Below are positions 26,220 to 37,956 of a stretch of 64,000 bases of DNA, in pieces; positions within the stretch are counted from its first letter, which is position 1, and the number at the start of each line of letters is the position of its first letter. The stretch is taken from assembly GCA_905182985.1 (NCBI GenBank), contig CAJJDN010000163.1, positions 39,702 through 103,701 of the forward strand, written 5' to 3'. A program made the translations under genes and the position numbers. This DNA comes from Paramecium sonneborni. Its lineage: Eukaryota > Ciliophora > Oligohymenophorea > Peniculida > Parameciidae. Below the pieces are notes generated by a model. That model was not told the DNA's origin. It searched no databases and saw nothing but the letters and a program-made list of their open reading frames with translations.

Positions 26220-28204
26220 TCAACCCTTTGCTTATGAAATCGTACAAAATTCTTCCATGTCATCAGCTGTTTGAAACTTAATTTTACTTTTTTATCTATC
26301 ATTCGCAATCTAATAATAAATAATTATGATTACATTCAAAAACAATAAATGTCTAGAAGGCATAATATCTAATGTTAATTCATTAACTTTCTAAATAGCC
26401 ATGCCATTAATAGGATAATGTAGAACAGGATTGTCAACAGCTAAAATTAAAATATGATTACCTTCCATGGTATCATCATGCTTTAACCAACAACCAACAT
26501 ATTTATCTATAGTTAATACTAAAATAGCTTATAATTCGTTATTTTTATCAATAACATGGACTTTGAATTCCTTAACCAATAACAATCTTGCTGCTTAACA
26601 TCCAATTTCTTTTATAACTAAAGTTGAAATGAATTCATCTTAATGACCATCTTCAAATTATGCTATTTCTTTAGGTAATAATTTCTTTAAGTTGTAATGT
26701 TAGTCAACATCGATTGTTAATTCAGGTAATTCTACTTATAAATTGTGTACTTCTGCCATTCCTTTTTAATAGATTAAACATGAATCTTTAGCCCATTATG
26801 CACGCTTTTATTCTATAGCAGCAACCTAATAAATACATTAATGAGATATACTTATTTCCAATATTATAGTACTTTTTCAGCCAATTAATTTAATAATTTA
26901 TTTGCATACTATTAAGTAGCTACAAAACTGATAATAATTCTATAAAGATCAACTGGTTAATTAGATTATTTTCTTCCATCATCCTCATGTCTAATTTATT
27001 GTTGAATATTTGGCTATGTTTAAGATTAATAATTTTTAGATCTCATTTTATTTTAATCAAATTATTATCGTTCTTTTAATTGTTATTATTGTTTATAATA
27101 TTCTGCACCACTAAAAGTTTCAGGTTGTTTCTAAGATAATTTCTCTTATTAAGATTATTATTCAATCTATTATTCTGTTTAATTTTCTTCTAATTATTCT
27201 TGATTCTCTACTTTCTATTCATTTTTTATTTATTGATCTACTTATCCCTCTTATTTATTAGTGTTTGTTTCTTATTATTATTCTTCTTTTTACTATTTTT
27301 CTTGTTATAATTCACTTCCATTACTTAAACTTTATTCCTCTTTTAATTATTATTCTCTTATTTATCTTTCTTGATCTTTCATCTATTAATTAAGTTCCAT
27401 TTCTACTGGATCTTATAAAGATTATGCTCCAACTAATAAAGTTCCTAATGCAGAGATATTTTATAATATTTTATCAGTTCTACTTTACTATGGTTATTAT
27501 TATTATTATTATTGTTATTATTAATCATCAAAAATTGGTTTTCTCTATCTTTAAGATGTATTATTTTGAGGAAATTATTAAATTATTAAATTTAATTTCT
27601 AACCTGCTGATGTTATGTAATTTTAAAGCAACTTCTTTTATGTGATTATTGAACTTAAAAGTAAATCTAATTATCTATCCATATCACTTAACTCATTAAA
27701 TGATTATGCTTTTAATATTTCTGTTTATATTGTATGGGCAAAGTTTGCTATTTTTTCTAATCTTTTTAAATTATATTCTTCAAATGTTGATATTGAAGAT
27801 CCTATTCCAGAATATAATAATTGATTTAATGGATTCTATTTCAATGCAACTTAAGGTTTTGTTATCAGAAATTAAGCATATTATTATTCATGGAAATATT
27901 TCTCATTAAAAAATTTGTAAACTATTTAGAGAAAATCTACAGATAATCGTATTCTATAGTCACAAGAATTAGCTAATTCTTCCACTACTTCTCTATTCTT
28001 TTCAAATAATTCCATTCTATTCTAAGCCCATTCTTTTAAAAGTTTTAAGCTTTCCTCCTTTCTCTATTTAGAATTACAAAAGAAAAGTTCATTCTATTCC
28101 TAAGTCTCATCTAATTCTGAATATTATTTTGGAAAAGATGGAAATTTTAAAATACTTTTGTAATACTTAATTGTTGTTAGTATTGAATTTTATTCTTCTG
28201 ACAT
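26220..28204 (-). CDS. Large Gln-rich helical protein, function unknown
   Basis: A 644-residue protein with two introns (26826-26851 and 26310-26333); removal leaves exactly 645 codons. The N-terminal 200 residues are helical (for example KEESLKLLKEWAQNRMELFE and VVEELANSCDYRIRLSVDFL). A low-complexity Gln/Glu/Asn centre follows. The C-terminal 250 residues look folded, with motifs such as ISTLVIKEIGCQAARLLLV and ILVLTIDKYVGCWLKHDD. No signal peptide or membrane span. The helical ends around a disordered centre resemble BAR-like or cytoskeletal adaptors, but I cannot name a family. Many TAA/TAG Gln codons make it invisible to standard-code gene finders. Confidence 0.8.
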
Positions 28205-29463
28205 TTCTTTATTTCAAAAGTTGGTAATTAAATATTAAATTTGAAGTTTTTTAAAAATTATGTATTATAAATTCTGTTTCATATTCAAAAATTATGCTTT
28301 ATTTCAATTAATTTTCTACAAATATACTTTCAATGATAACCTTGAACCATTACAAAATATTTTAGATAAAATATAATCAGTTTAAATTAATGAATGATAC
28401 AAATCAACAAATACTAAAAAATAATATTACTTCAATTCTGGTCTTATTAATTATCGAGATGTTCAAAGAGTTATAAATATTTCTTTCATAATATATGTTA
28501 ATAGTACAAAAAACAAGAAAATAAATATCTTAATATATTTTATGATTGTTCATATCATCCAATGATAAAAATATTAATAATTTCAGATAAGTTTATGATT
28601 TCAAACCAGTCTTATATACTGAATACGATTCAATAATAAAAACAAAATACCTTATATCTAAATGAATTAGTAACTGACTTAAGCTAAGTTTATATATATT
28701 CTTTTATTATTTAAAACTCTAAACTTAAGTCATATATATAGTAAAATGATGATTTGATTTTTAGCATTTTATGATAATCGAGTTTTTAGAATTAAAAAGC
28801 TCTTTCTACTTGTTATTTCATTATTTGAAATATCGATATAATGTAATTAAAGTATTCAAAAATATGTAATTAAAGATTATAACTTATTTAATTAAATCTA
28901 AATAGTATATTTTTTCTTTAAATTAAAACAAATAATAACTGAGAATCTTTCAATTATTTAATAAATTAGATTATAAAAAAATTATCGGAAAATTTATATA
29001 TAAATTAAAATTATAGTTAATAGATATATACAAGAATTATGCATTTATACTTGAGAAATATTATAATGTTAGTATATATAGAATATTTCTGATATTTCTT
29101 GATGAAATATTTTTTTCTAATTTTGCAATAGCAATTGTTTTTTTAATGATTATTTTTAACTTCAAAGTCATTAATTTGAATAGGTTTTTTTTGCACTAGT
29201 TCTTAAAACTATACAAGGGTTTGAAAATTCATAATGATATTGTGATTAAGTTAATTGATTTAGTAATAATTAGATATTCTTGGCAATCATATTTTTTTAT
29301 ATTATAAATGATTATCATCCTTATTTATAAAAATTCTTCTTTTCTTTTTCTCTATCTAAAATCAATATATCTTAATGTTGAGTTTATGTTAATATCTGAT
29401 GAAAAACATTGTGATATAAAATGAGATTAGAGTACATATACATTTTATTAATAAAAATTAATC
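28205..29463. other. Long intergenic region, no gene recognised
   Basis: About 1.26 kb with no sustained frame on either strand. It separates a minus-strand gene start from a plus-strand pair of tiny genes, so it should contain two promoters. Several poly-T and poly-A runs; no tRNA or rRNA signature noticed. Confidence 0.4.
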
Positions 29464-29715
29464 ATGTAAAACATAATACAGAGTCCTTTAAAACATCTAA
29501 TTATAGAGGGAGACAATAGTCCTATTAATTTTATAGATGACTTAGAATTATCAAGCCAATCTTCTTCAAACAACACAACCATCTAATCAGGAAGAAAGAA
29601 TTCTGATATGGAAAATACTGCTCAAAGAAGAAAATTTCGTTCTTAAGACTTTACTGAGTAATTATACAAGTGGAATGGGTACTTAGTAAAAAAATTTGAA
29701 ACTAAATAGTTATGA
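29464..29715 (+). CDS. Small protein, first of a tandem paralogous pair
   Basis: An intronless frame of 83 residues. It begins MQNIIQSPLKHLIIEGDNSP and ends DFTEQLYKWNGYLVKKFETKQL. Both ends match the next small gene (SPLIII-GD near the start, LY-WN-YL-KFE at the end), while the middle is Ser/Asn-rich and variable. Conservation of two short blocks around a variable core in a tandem duplicate argues that this tiny gene is real. The Trp/Tyr-rich C-terminus could be a helix that binds a partner. No known family. Confidence 0.6.
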
Positions 29716-29913
29716 AAACTTGATTATATAATATTTATATTGCTTCATCTATTTAAAATAATTAGCTTAATTATGTATAATGATCAAAGATATGAAATGT
29801 TATAAATAATGCTATTTAAAAATAGTGAATTTCATTTTACTAATATATAAAAAAGCCTTTATAAAAGTTGTTTTAAATACCAATTTTTTTAATTATATTT
29901 TAATTAATTAGGC

Positions 29914-30183
29914 ATGCAGTAGCTACATTAAAATTCACTTTCTCCATTAATAATAATTGGTGATGCTGACAATTTGGATGACGACCTAAAGTCTAATCAC
30001 ACCTCTGAAATATCTCCTTCTTGCTAAGAACTTCATAATTAGAAAATAGAAAAGACTGAGAAAAAAGAAAATAATTCCATGATGAAAAAATTCACCCAAC
30101 ACTCCTCTGAATTTACAGATTTATTATATTTATGGAATGATTACCTTAGAAATAAATTTGAAAAAAAAAAAAGACTTCCATGA
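29914..30183 (+). CDS. Small protein, second of a tandem paralogous pair
   Basis: An intronless frame of 89 residues starting MQQLHQNSLSPLIIIGDADN and ending EFTDLLYLWNDYLRNKFEKK. It shares the SPL(I/L)II-GD block and the FT-LY-WN-YL-KFE block with the gene about 200 nt upstream. The centre is acidic then Lys-rich. No signal peptide or membrane span. Function unknown. Confidence 0.6.
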
Positions 30184-31354
30184 TAAGAGTTTTAGTTTTG
30201 ATTTTAAATTTCTGTGTTATAGAATCAGTATTTTTATTTTTATAGATACATATCGTTTGTTATAGTTTAAAATTTTAAATAATATGATTTCAAGATCTTT
30301 TTGAATCAATATTCCTTTATCTCTCTTTCAATAATATTCGATAAAATTGTCAGTAGTCTTAATTAACGATAGAAATTAATATATAATTAATCTATCTTTT
30401 TATCACTTAATAATCAAAAATTTGAACTACTAGAACTTTCATTTTGATCTTCTTTATTATCATATTTAAGACATTTGACAATTTAATACAATCATCTTCA
30501 AATATTTTACTTAGAAAAATAAAATTTGAAACTTAAGCAATTGGTAATTTTTGAAAAATCTCTTAGCTTCTTCTTAAAAGGAAATGATTTTTCACTATTT
30601 AAAATTTTTTTATCTCGTAATATGTTTGAAAATCAAAGTCGCTTAGATATATAAATCTGGAAATAATTTTGTATTAATATTATTCTTTTTTGTCGTAGTT
30701 TAGAATAGATTTACCAAACACCCATAGATAAATTCAATTTTTTAAATTAATTATACGTAATAGTTGTTTGAGATAAAAATAATTTAATAAAAAATAGTAA
30801 TTAAAATTCCAAATAATATGTTTTAATTTTAATTTTTAGATTATTATCTAATTAATTATAATATTTTCTACATTACTTAATTACAAATTCTAAATCTATT
30901 TATTAATCATTTATTTTCAAATGATTAATAAATAAAGGAAGATTATTTTTGTTTCAAAATTAATGAAATTTTGTTAAGAGAATAGAATACCTATTTATTT
31001 TAAGCAAAAAATAATAAAAATCGAATATTCTTATTATCAAATACTAAATAAAATTAATGGAAGTAAATATCAATTAATTTTTCTCTTTAAACTTTAATTT
31101 TTTCTTAACATATCATTCCATTCTATTAATATTAATAAGAATAGTATCAAATAACATTATGTAATCAAAATCATAAATATGTAAAAAGAAAGAAAGAAAG
31201 TTTTATATTAAATATATAAATAATTAAGGAACAAGAGAGCAGTTATTTTTTTTTGAAATAATTTATAATATATATATTTATATATAAATAAGTTAAAATT
31301 AAAATTTAATTTTGACTTTAGAATAATTTGAATAAGAGTATAATTGATTATGGT
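30184..31354. other. Long intergenic region, no gene recognised
   Basis: About 1.17 kb of very AT-rich DNA between convergent genes. No coding frame, tandem repeat or RNA gene identified. Confidence 0.4.
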
Positions 31355-32371
31355 TCATTTTTAATTATGTAAGATTGTCATGATTTATTCAGCAATCTTA
31401 TTGAATTTGTCAAGAGTATATTTTCTTTTAATAGCGGTCATGTTAGTACTTTATAATAATTTGATGACTGGAAGGAACTCTTATAAACATTGTCTAAGAT
31501 CTTCTTGATTATCAACATAATGAAGCGATGAAGGTAGTACTTATGGAGATCGAAGTAAATTAATAGCTAATAGAATGGCAGTGGTGGCTAATAGGGAAGA
31601 TGAAAATCTTAATATAGAAAGGTATAAGAATACTTGAGACATCTGATATCTAGTAGTGATAATTCTAGGATCATTCTAGATGCAAAGTTGATTTTATCGC
31701 AGAGATTGGCTCCTGTAATTTATCTTTCTAGAAATTTGAGTGGGGATATGAAGGTCAAGTGGAACTGGATGGTCAATAAAATTTTACTTTCCATTTCTGG
31801 TATAATAATAAGGTTGATAAATACCTAATATTTCTTCTTTTGTGTAAGCATTATCACAAACGCAGACAAAGTCTTTAAGTTCTGGAGCATAGATTTCTTC
31901 ATATTTAGATGCAATGAAGAGTGAAGCAATTCCTACTAATTAGAGTTTATTTCGCATGATTGTATTTTTGGCAAGATAACGATCAATTAGATTGATGGTT
32001 ATATAGAGTGTTTCAGATTGTAATTTAAATTTAAGATGTACATCGACAAGCCAATCAATTAGAATTGAACGCATCTAATTAGTAATGTCTAATTGTAAGT
32101 TCATGTAAAATGGTGTCTAACACATGAATTTCTATTGATTAACACGTAGATATTCAAAAATATCACCAACATATGGATTTACTAATTCAGGAACAGGGAG
32201 AGGTGTTTCTTCTTCAATTTTTAACATTGGTTTAGAACAGATGAATTATGATGTAGATCGAGTTGGTTGACGTTAGATGTTTGTTATTTCATTTCCAAAT
32301 TATCGATTACGTGTTGTTACAAAGTTATTGTATGATACTCGTACATAATTGTTTTCATTGTTCGACTTCAT
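31355..32371 (-). CDS. A/B-type cyclin
   Basis: A 320-residue cyclin with introns at 31797-31824 (ends CAG) and 31608-31633 (ends AAG); removal leaves 321 codons. The cyclin box opens with the hallmark [13 protein letters not shown] at residues 100-112, then [15 protein letters not shown] and [19 protein letters not shown]. The C-terminal cyclin fold is present ([37 protein letters not shown]). It would bind and activate a cyclin-dependent kinase. No obvious RxxL destruction box is seen in the first 50 residues, although the N-terminus is Arg-rich. Splicing the second intron at AAG is what restores the C-box, a good independent check of that acceptor. Confidence 0.93.
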
Positions 32372-32973
32372 TGATTTTTAAATTAACTGTTATAATTAAA
32401 AATTCTAATCATAAAACATATTAATAAGTAATTTGCATTATTTTTATACATTATTATCTATTTATAGTATAATATTTATTATTTAGACTTCATGACTCTT
32501 TAATTTCATCATTATATAGCAATGTATATATATAATATAATATTATTATCAAAAAAACAATAATTTTTACATTAATTATGAATAATTTTTAAATCATCTT
32601 ATTTGTGTTTTTAACAGCAAAGACAGCAATTCAAATCATTCATCCATAAAATTATTAGGTGTTAATCTTTTAATGGTAAAACTAATTCAATATATTTATA
32701 GGTTTGTCTTGATTTTAATCCAATAAATATTTGATTTGTTAGGTGTATTTAATTCAATCTTTTGGATCTGTTTGATGGCATAATTCATATTCACATTTTT
32801 GAAATTTCATCATTTGAATTATTGTGTAAGTTATCTCCAAAGCATTTAAATTGATAAGTTCCTAACAGAAATCAGATATCAATTATCATTTGTTTTAGTT
32901 ACAACAACATCAAAGATAATCAAATTGATTTTCTTTAAGTTATTACAATCTATTGAGAATTAATAATTGAGTG
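32372..32973. other. Divergent intergenic region
   Basis: About 0.6 kb between the start of the minus-strand cyclin and a plus-strand gene, so it should carry both promoters. AT-rich, no element that I can name. Confidence 0.4.
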
Positions 32974-33578
32974 ATGAACGTCAATCCAAATTACAATAAC
33001 AATTATTAGATGTGAGTTAATTTATTGAAATTGAAACATAAAATAGATGCAATAAAACTCAATATACATAGATTATGGATTAGACATTAAATCTAAATTA
33101 CACTGTTATTGAAAAAAGTGATGATTTGCCATCATAATAAAATAGAGAAAATTTAGAAATTCTTAAAGAATTGGAATAGAATGCTTCAACTAAAAAAGAA
33201 CAAAAAATAGAACCAATTAAACCACAGATTAATGTTTAACCTATTGCTTAATAAGTATAAGTAAAGAAATCACCTTAAGAATATTTAAAAAGATCTTTAC
33301 CAATTTAAAATTCTGTATAAAAAACTAAGTCTCCAGAGTAAATTAAATCACTTAGATCATCTACTGATTTGACTGCTTTGAAGAAAACATTGGATCTTTT
33401 AGAAACTGATGAGAAAATCTCATAAAGAATTGTAGTTGAAACATTATAAGAGGCAGTTGAAGAGAGAAAAACTGCCGCTTGTATTAATCCTTCAAAAAAG
33501 GAATTATTTTAGAAGATGTAATAATGCAAAGAGAAAATTATATTACAATAAAAATAGAATTCTAATTTTTATGAATGA
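32974..33578 (+). CDS. Hypothetical Lys/Gln/Ser-rich protein
   Basis: A 189-residue frame with one 35-nt intron at 33012-33046. The first exon is only about 13 codons (MNVNPNYNNN...). The body is low-complexity and charged, with Ser-Pro sites (KKSPQEYLKRSLP, TKSPEQIKSLRSS) that could be phosphorylated. It ends with a helical segment (TLDLLETDEKISQRIVVETL, then SKKELFQKMQQCKEKIILQQ) that looks like a coiled coil. No known domain. Its stop is 27 nt from the stop of the convergent Cys-rich gene. The 3' end is shown again after N34722. Confidence 0.65.
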
Positions 33579-33605
33579 AAAACAAAAAAAACAAAATAAA
33601 AAAAA

Positions 33606-34101
33606 TCATAATTACAAATTATAGTTATCTTTATCAATTTAAAATTCTTATCCATACATTTCTTCAGGTCCAATAATTTATGAAACAATAGATTTTCTTG
33701 AGTTATCTTAAGCAACAAGTTTAGCTTTTTCAGCAATAACAATCATCCGAGTGGCTATATTTCTTTTTCGACTGATAGCTGCAAATATTACAATTAATGT
33801 TAATAATAGCCAAGAACCTAGTAATATAAAAATCCAAGCTAAGCATTAATCTTATGTTCCACATTCAACAGTATCTCCATTGTAAATACAACAATAATCA
33901 CATTCAGCATAATCACATGAATCTAATATGAAAATGTTAGAAATCTATACATTTCTCAGCACTGTAATAACATTCACTCTCATATACAGCACAGAAACCT
34001 TCTTGAGTGCAACATTTCAAATATTTACAATCTACAGCAGCTCTGTTACTGAAACATGTTTAACTAATCAAAGGCACAATGAAAATAAATAGCAACAACA
34101 T
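33606..34101 (-). CDS. Small Cys-rich type I membrane protein A
   Basis: A 155-residue protein with a 28-nt intron (33923-33950). A signal peptide (MLLLFIFIVPLISQTC) is followed by a short Cys-rich ectodomain of about 60 residues (CKYLKCC, CDYAECDYCC). One transmembrane helix follows (WIFILLGSWLLLTLIVIF), then a basic cytosolic tail of about 55 residues. The topology suggests a surface or endomembrane receptor-like protein. The gene next to it on the same strand has the same architecture and Cys pattern, so the two are probably old tandem duplicates. Present twice in this assembly only because of the overlap. Confidence 0.75.
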
Positions 34102-34120
34102 TAAATATAAAAAATAAAGT

Positions 34121-34524
34121 TCATAATTAATCATTTGAAATTTGAACATCCATGGTTGTTACTTCAATTGTTTAATTTGGTATTTCCTTTCTTTTTGAAG
34201 TCTCCTAAACAATATTTTCTCTTTATGCTTTAGCTGATCTATTATGGATTAGAATTATTCTCTATTAAGTCTTATATCTAACATAGAAATAGAGACCCAA
34301 ATAGATTAAACATATGGCAATCCAAATTGATATAGTAACTATAATAACAGTGTAACAATATTAATATGTTTCGCAATACCAATCACCATCATACCAATAG
34401 CAGCATTCATCACAGAAGCGTTAGAATCCTGCTTGATAATAGTCTATAGTGTTATAATAAAATGTTTACAGCATTCACCATTGACATAATTCAAAAATGC
34501 AAAAAAGAGCAACAATATTTACAT
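34121..34524 (-). CDS. Small Cys-rich type I membrane protein B
   Basis: A 125-residue protein with a 26-nt intron (34444-34469). Signal peptide MQILLLFFAFLNYVNG, a very short Cys/Tyr-rich ectodomain (FCDECCYWYDGDWYCETYQYC), one membrane span (VIIVTISIWIAICLIYLGLY) and a basic tail. The CDxCCxYxGD...C pattern matches its downstream neighbour (CDYCCIYNGDTVEC), supporting a duplicated pair. Stop and start of the pair are only 19 nt apart. Function unknown. Confidence 0.75.
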
Positions 34525-35861
34525 AAATTATTAATAATCACAGTATTTAATCCTTCTTCAAATCCAATACATTCTATCCATTTAATTGATAGTAAATCTT
34601 TTTCTCTTTCAGACGATCAAATGAATTTATGATCTTTTATACAAGTCTTAATGAATCATATAGATGCTCTATCTAGACATAAAATACAAATGGGTGTAGA
34701 ATATTCATTTAAAATATGTATNAACATTGGATCTTTTAGAAACTGATGAGAAAATCTCATAAAGAATTGTAGTTGAAACATTATAAGAGGCAGTTGAAGA
34801 GAGAAAAACTGCCGCTTGTATTAATCCTTCAAAAAAGGAATTATTTTAGAAGATGTAATAATGCAAAGAGAAAATTATATTACAATAAAAATAGAATTCT
34901 AATTTTTATGAATGAAAAACAAAAAAAACAAAATAAAAAAAATCATAATTACAAATTATAGTTATCTTTATCAATTTAAAATTCTTATCCATACATTTCT
35001 TCAGGTCCAATAATTTATGAAACAATAGATTTTCTTGAGTTATCTTAAGCAACAAGTTTAGCTTTTTCAGCAATAACAATCATCCGAGTGGCTATATTTC
35101 TTTTTCGACTGATAGCTGCAAATATTACAATTAATGTTAATAATAGCCAAGAACCTAGTAATATAAAAATCCAAGCTAAGCATTAATCTTATGTTCCACA
35201 TTCAACAGTATCTCCATTGTAAATACAACAATAATCACATTCAGCATAATCACATGAATCTAATATGAAAATGTTAGAAATCTATACATTTCTCAGCACT
35301 GTAATAACATTCACTCTCATATACAGCACAGAAACCTTCTTGAGTGCAACATTTCAAATATTTACAATCTACAGCAGCTCTGTTACTGAAACATGTTTAA
35401 CTAATCAAAGGCACAATGAAAATAAATAGCAACAACATTAAATATAAAAAATAAAGTTCATAATTAATCATTTGAAATTTGAACATCCATGGTTGTTACT
35501 TCAATTGTTTAATTTGGTATTTCCTTTCTTTTTGAAGTCTCCTAAACAATATTTTCTCTTTATGCTTTAGCTGATCTATTATGGATTAGAATTATTCTCT
35601 ATTAAGTCTTATATCTAACATAGAAATAGAGACCCAAATAGATTAAACATATGGCAATCCAAATTGATATAGTAACTATAATAACAGTGTAACAATATTA
35701 ATATGTTTCGCAATACCAATCACCATCATACCAATAGCAGCATTCATCACAGAAGCGTTAGAATCCTGCTTGATAATAGTCTATAGTGTTATAATAAAAT
35801 GTTTACAGCATTCACCATTGACATAATTCAAAAATGCAAAAAAGAGCAACAATATTTACAT

Positions 35862-36239
35862 AAATTATTAATAATCACAGTATTTAATCCTTCTTCAAAT
35901 CCAATACATTCTATCCATTTAATTGATAGTAAATCTTTTTCTCTTTCAGACGATCAAATGAATTTATGATCTTTTATACAAGTCTTAATGAATCATATAG
36001 ATGCTCTATCTAGACATAAATTTATTTTATAATTTTTATCAATATCTAAACAGTTCATATAATAATTTTCTTGTAGTGTTGTCTTGAAATACTTTTCGAA
36101 GTCATCTTATGGAAGTGATTTTTGAGAAATTAGGTTCAAACATAAATAAAAAATTAATTGTGAATAGTAGATTAATTGATTATATAAGATAATGATAGCA
36201 TCTTGATAGTTATATATATATATATAAGAGTATTAATAA
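35862..36239. other. Intergenic region
   Basis: AT-rich spacer including a short (TA)n run near 36216. No gene recognised. Confidence 0.4.
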
Positions 36240-37919
36240 TCACGATTTAAACATGTAATAGAATTCTTCTTCTGTTATATATAAATTATCAGAGGGATTA
36301 AGGACATGCCAAAGATTGGAGTGATTCTTACCCATAAGATGACAGAAATCTTATTCTGATATTTTACCATCTTGATCATAATCGATCAATTAAAAACAAA
36401 TCTTCTGACATTTTTTAGTTTAAATCTTATCTCTGGCTACTGAAGCAGCTAAGAATTCTTTAATTTATTGAATTGAAATACCTTTAAAAGTGAGTGTATC
36501 ATCTGAATGTTTATTAAGGGTTGTATAGAGGTCATCAATTAATTATGAAGAATAATTGATTTCGAGTTGATTTAATGATTTTTTGAATTCTTATTTGGAT
36601 ATCAAACCATCTTGATCAGAATCTAGAAATAAAAAAGTTTAAATTGCTTATCCATGATCATCACAATTTTAACAATAATAGGTAATTAGAGAGAATATAA
36701 GTTCTTCAAATAGAGTTGTAGAATGATAATTTATTAATTTAAATATCAATTATTGATTGATTTAACTAATAAATTTATGTTTAATGAACCAATCTTCTTA
36801 TAATGCTTATTAAGCAGTAATTCTTTTATTAGGATTAACCTATAACATTTTATTAAGTAGAGCTTATAATTCTAGACTAATAGATTTATCGAATGAGAGT
36901 TTTCCACTTTTGATAGCATTTTTCATTTCTTGATTGGTTCTTCCCATAAAGGGATATCTTTTATGAATCATATAGAACAATGTTACACCACAAGCCCAAA
37001 TATCAATTTATTTTCCATAGTCTTTACTGAAAATTTCAGGAGCCATAAAATACATCTTAAATAGATTTTAGATTATTTTACAGATCCTAATTGTGAACTG
37101 AGTTTTCTATTTTTTTTAATTTCAGTTGAAATTCCAAAATCAATAAGTTTGATTAGTGTATTGCCATTATTGTATTGATAAAGAATGTTCTCAGGTTTAA
37201 TATCTCTATGAACAACATCTTAATTATGGATGTAACTTATAGCCAATAATAATTGATAACCAATATTGGCTGCTTTATCTTCTGTGAATTTTGAATTGTT
37301 TTAAATATCTTCTTAGATGTCAGTACCTTAAAGTAACCTAATAAGTTAATAAAATGTACTCAATAATCATATTATAACTTTATTCATCTTAAAATACTTC
37401 AATAGCTTTGACAATAAAAGGATGATCTAATTTTGATAAGATTTCCATTTCTCTTAAAGATTTCTTACTTAAAGAACTTTATTATTTTTTAATTTGTTTC
37501 ATAGCTCTTAATTAATCTAAATATATTTAGTAAATGTTACTAGTTTATTTATTTCTTACAATGAATACTTCTCCATAGCTACCTGATCCTAGAGATCGTT
37601 CTATTAAATAGGAATCAGCATAGTTTTGAAATCGAAACTTCACAAAATCATCAGAAGTAATATGGAACTTCTAAATCACAATTGAATCATTAGGAGTCTA
37701 AGAATTAAGAGGTGATCTTTATAAAACATCTGGAGATTTAGGTATTATAGATTTAGTTGTAGTAAACTCTTTTTCAAAGTCAGTAAGAGGTGATAAGGAT
37801 TCCTCCATTATTTCATCTTCTAAATGTTAATCAATTATTGGTTTAAGAAAATTAACACTTGTACTTAATTAAGTTGTGTATTCAATTGAACAAGAATGTG
37901 ATTAACAAATTGATCCCAT
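36240..37919 (-). CDS. Calcium-dependent protein kinase (CDPK) 1
   Basis: A 535-residue kinase with three introns (37517-37540, 37338-37359, 37056-37081); removal leaves 536 codons. It begins MGSICQS, a myristoylation plus palmitoylation signal, so membrane attachment is likely. The kinase domain has GSGSYGEV, the ATP-binding Lys in RAMKQIKK, VVHRDIKPEN, LIDFGIS, MAPEIF and IDIWACGVTLFYMI: all catalytic motifs are intact. C-terminal EF-hands include DSDQDGLISKQEF and DYDQDGKISEQDF with complete calcium-binding loops; two further ones are weaker. Such kinases link calcium to secretion and ciliary control in alveolates. The Myb gene lies 37 nt upstream on the same strand. Confidence 0.93.
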
Positions 37920-37956
37920 TATATATATATATAGAAATATATATTTATAAATATAA

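Larger units (their letters stand above)
33386..36020. repeat. 1298-bp tandem duplication around N34722
   Basis: Positions 33386-34683 recur exactly as 34723-36020. Unlike the other four cases, the first copy continues for 38 nt (34684-34721) that are not present in the second. The block holds the 3' end of the plus-strand gene and both small Cys-rich genes, so those appear twice (copies at 34943-35438 and 35458-35861). Unmerged contig overlap with a non-matching contig tail. Confidence 0.9.

Noticed and set aside
27424..27909. Overlapping plus-strand frames
   Set aside because: They are antisense to the Gln-rich minus-strand gene; Gln codons TAA/TAG read as TTA/CTA (Leu) on the other strand and produce such leucine-rich shadows.
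33436..34961. Two identical Lys/Arg-rich 62-residue frames
   Set aside because: They overlap the 189-residue gene in another frame and are identical only because of the assembly overlap.
6622..36020. Five perfect tandem duplications as real gene duplications
   Set aside because: Each is split by a single N at the exact boundary, has no substitutions and breaks reading frames that become continuous when one copy is removed.
36216..36231. (TA)n run, and similar runs near 37921, 40810 and 31265
   Set aside because: Short simple repeats expected in AT-rich spacers; no sign of function.
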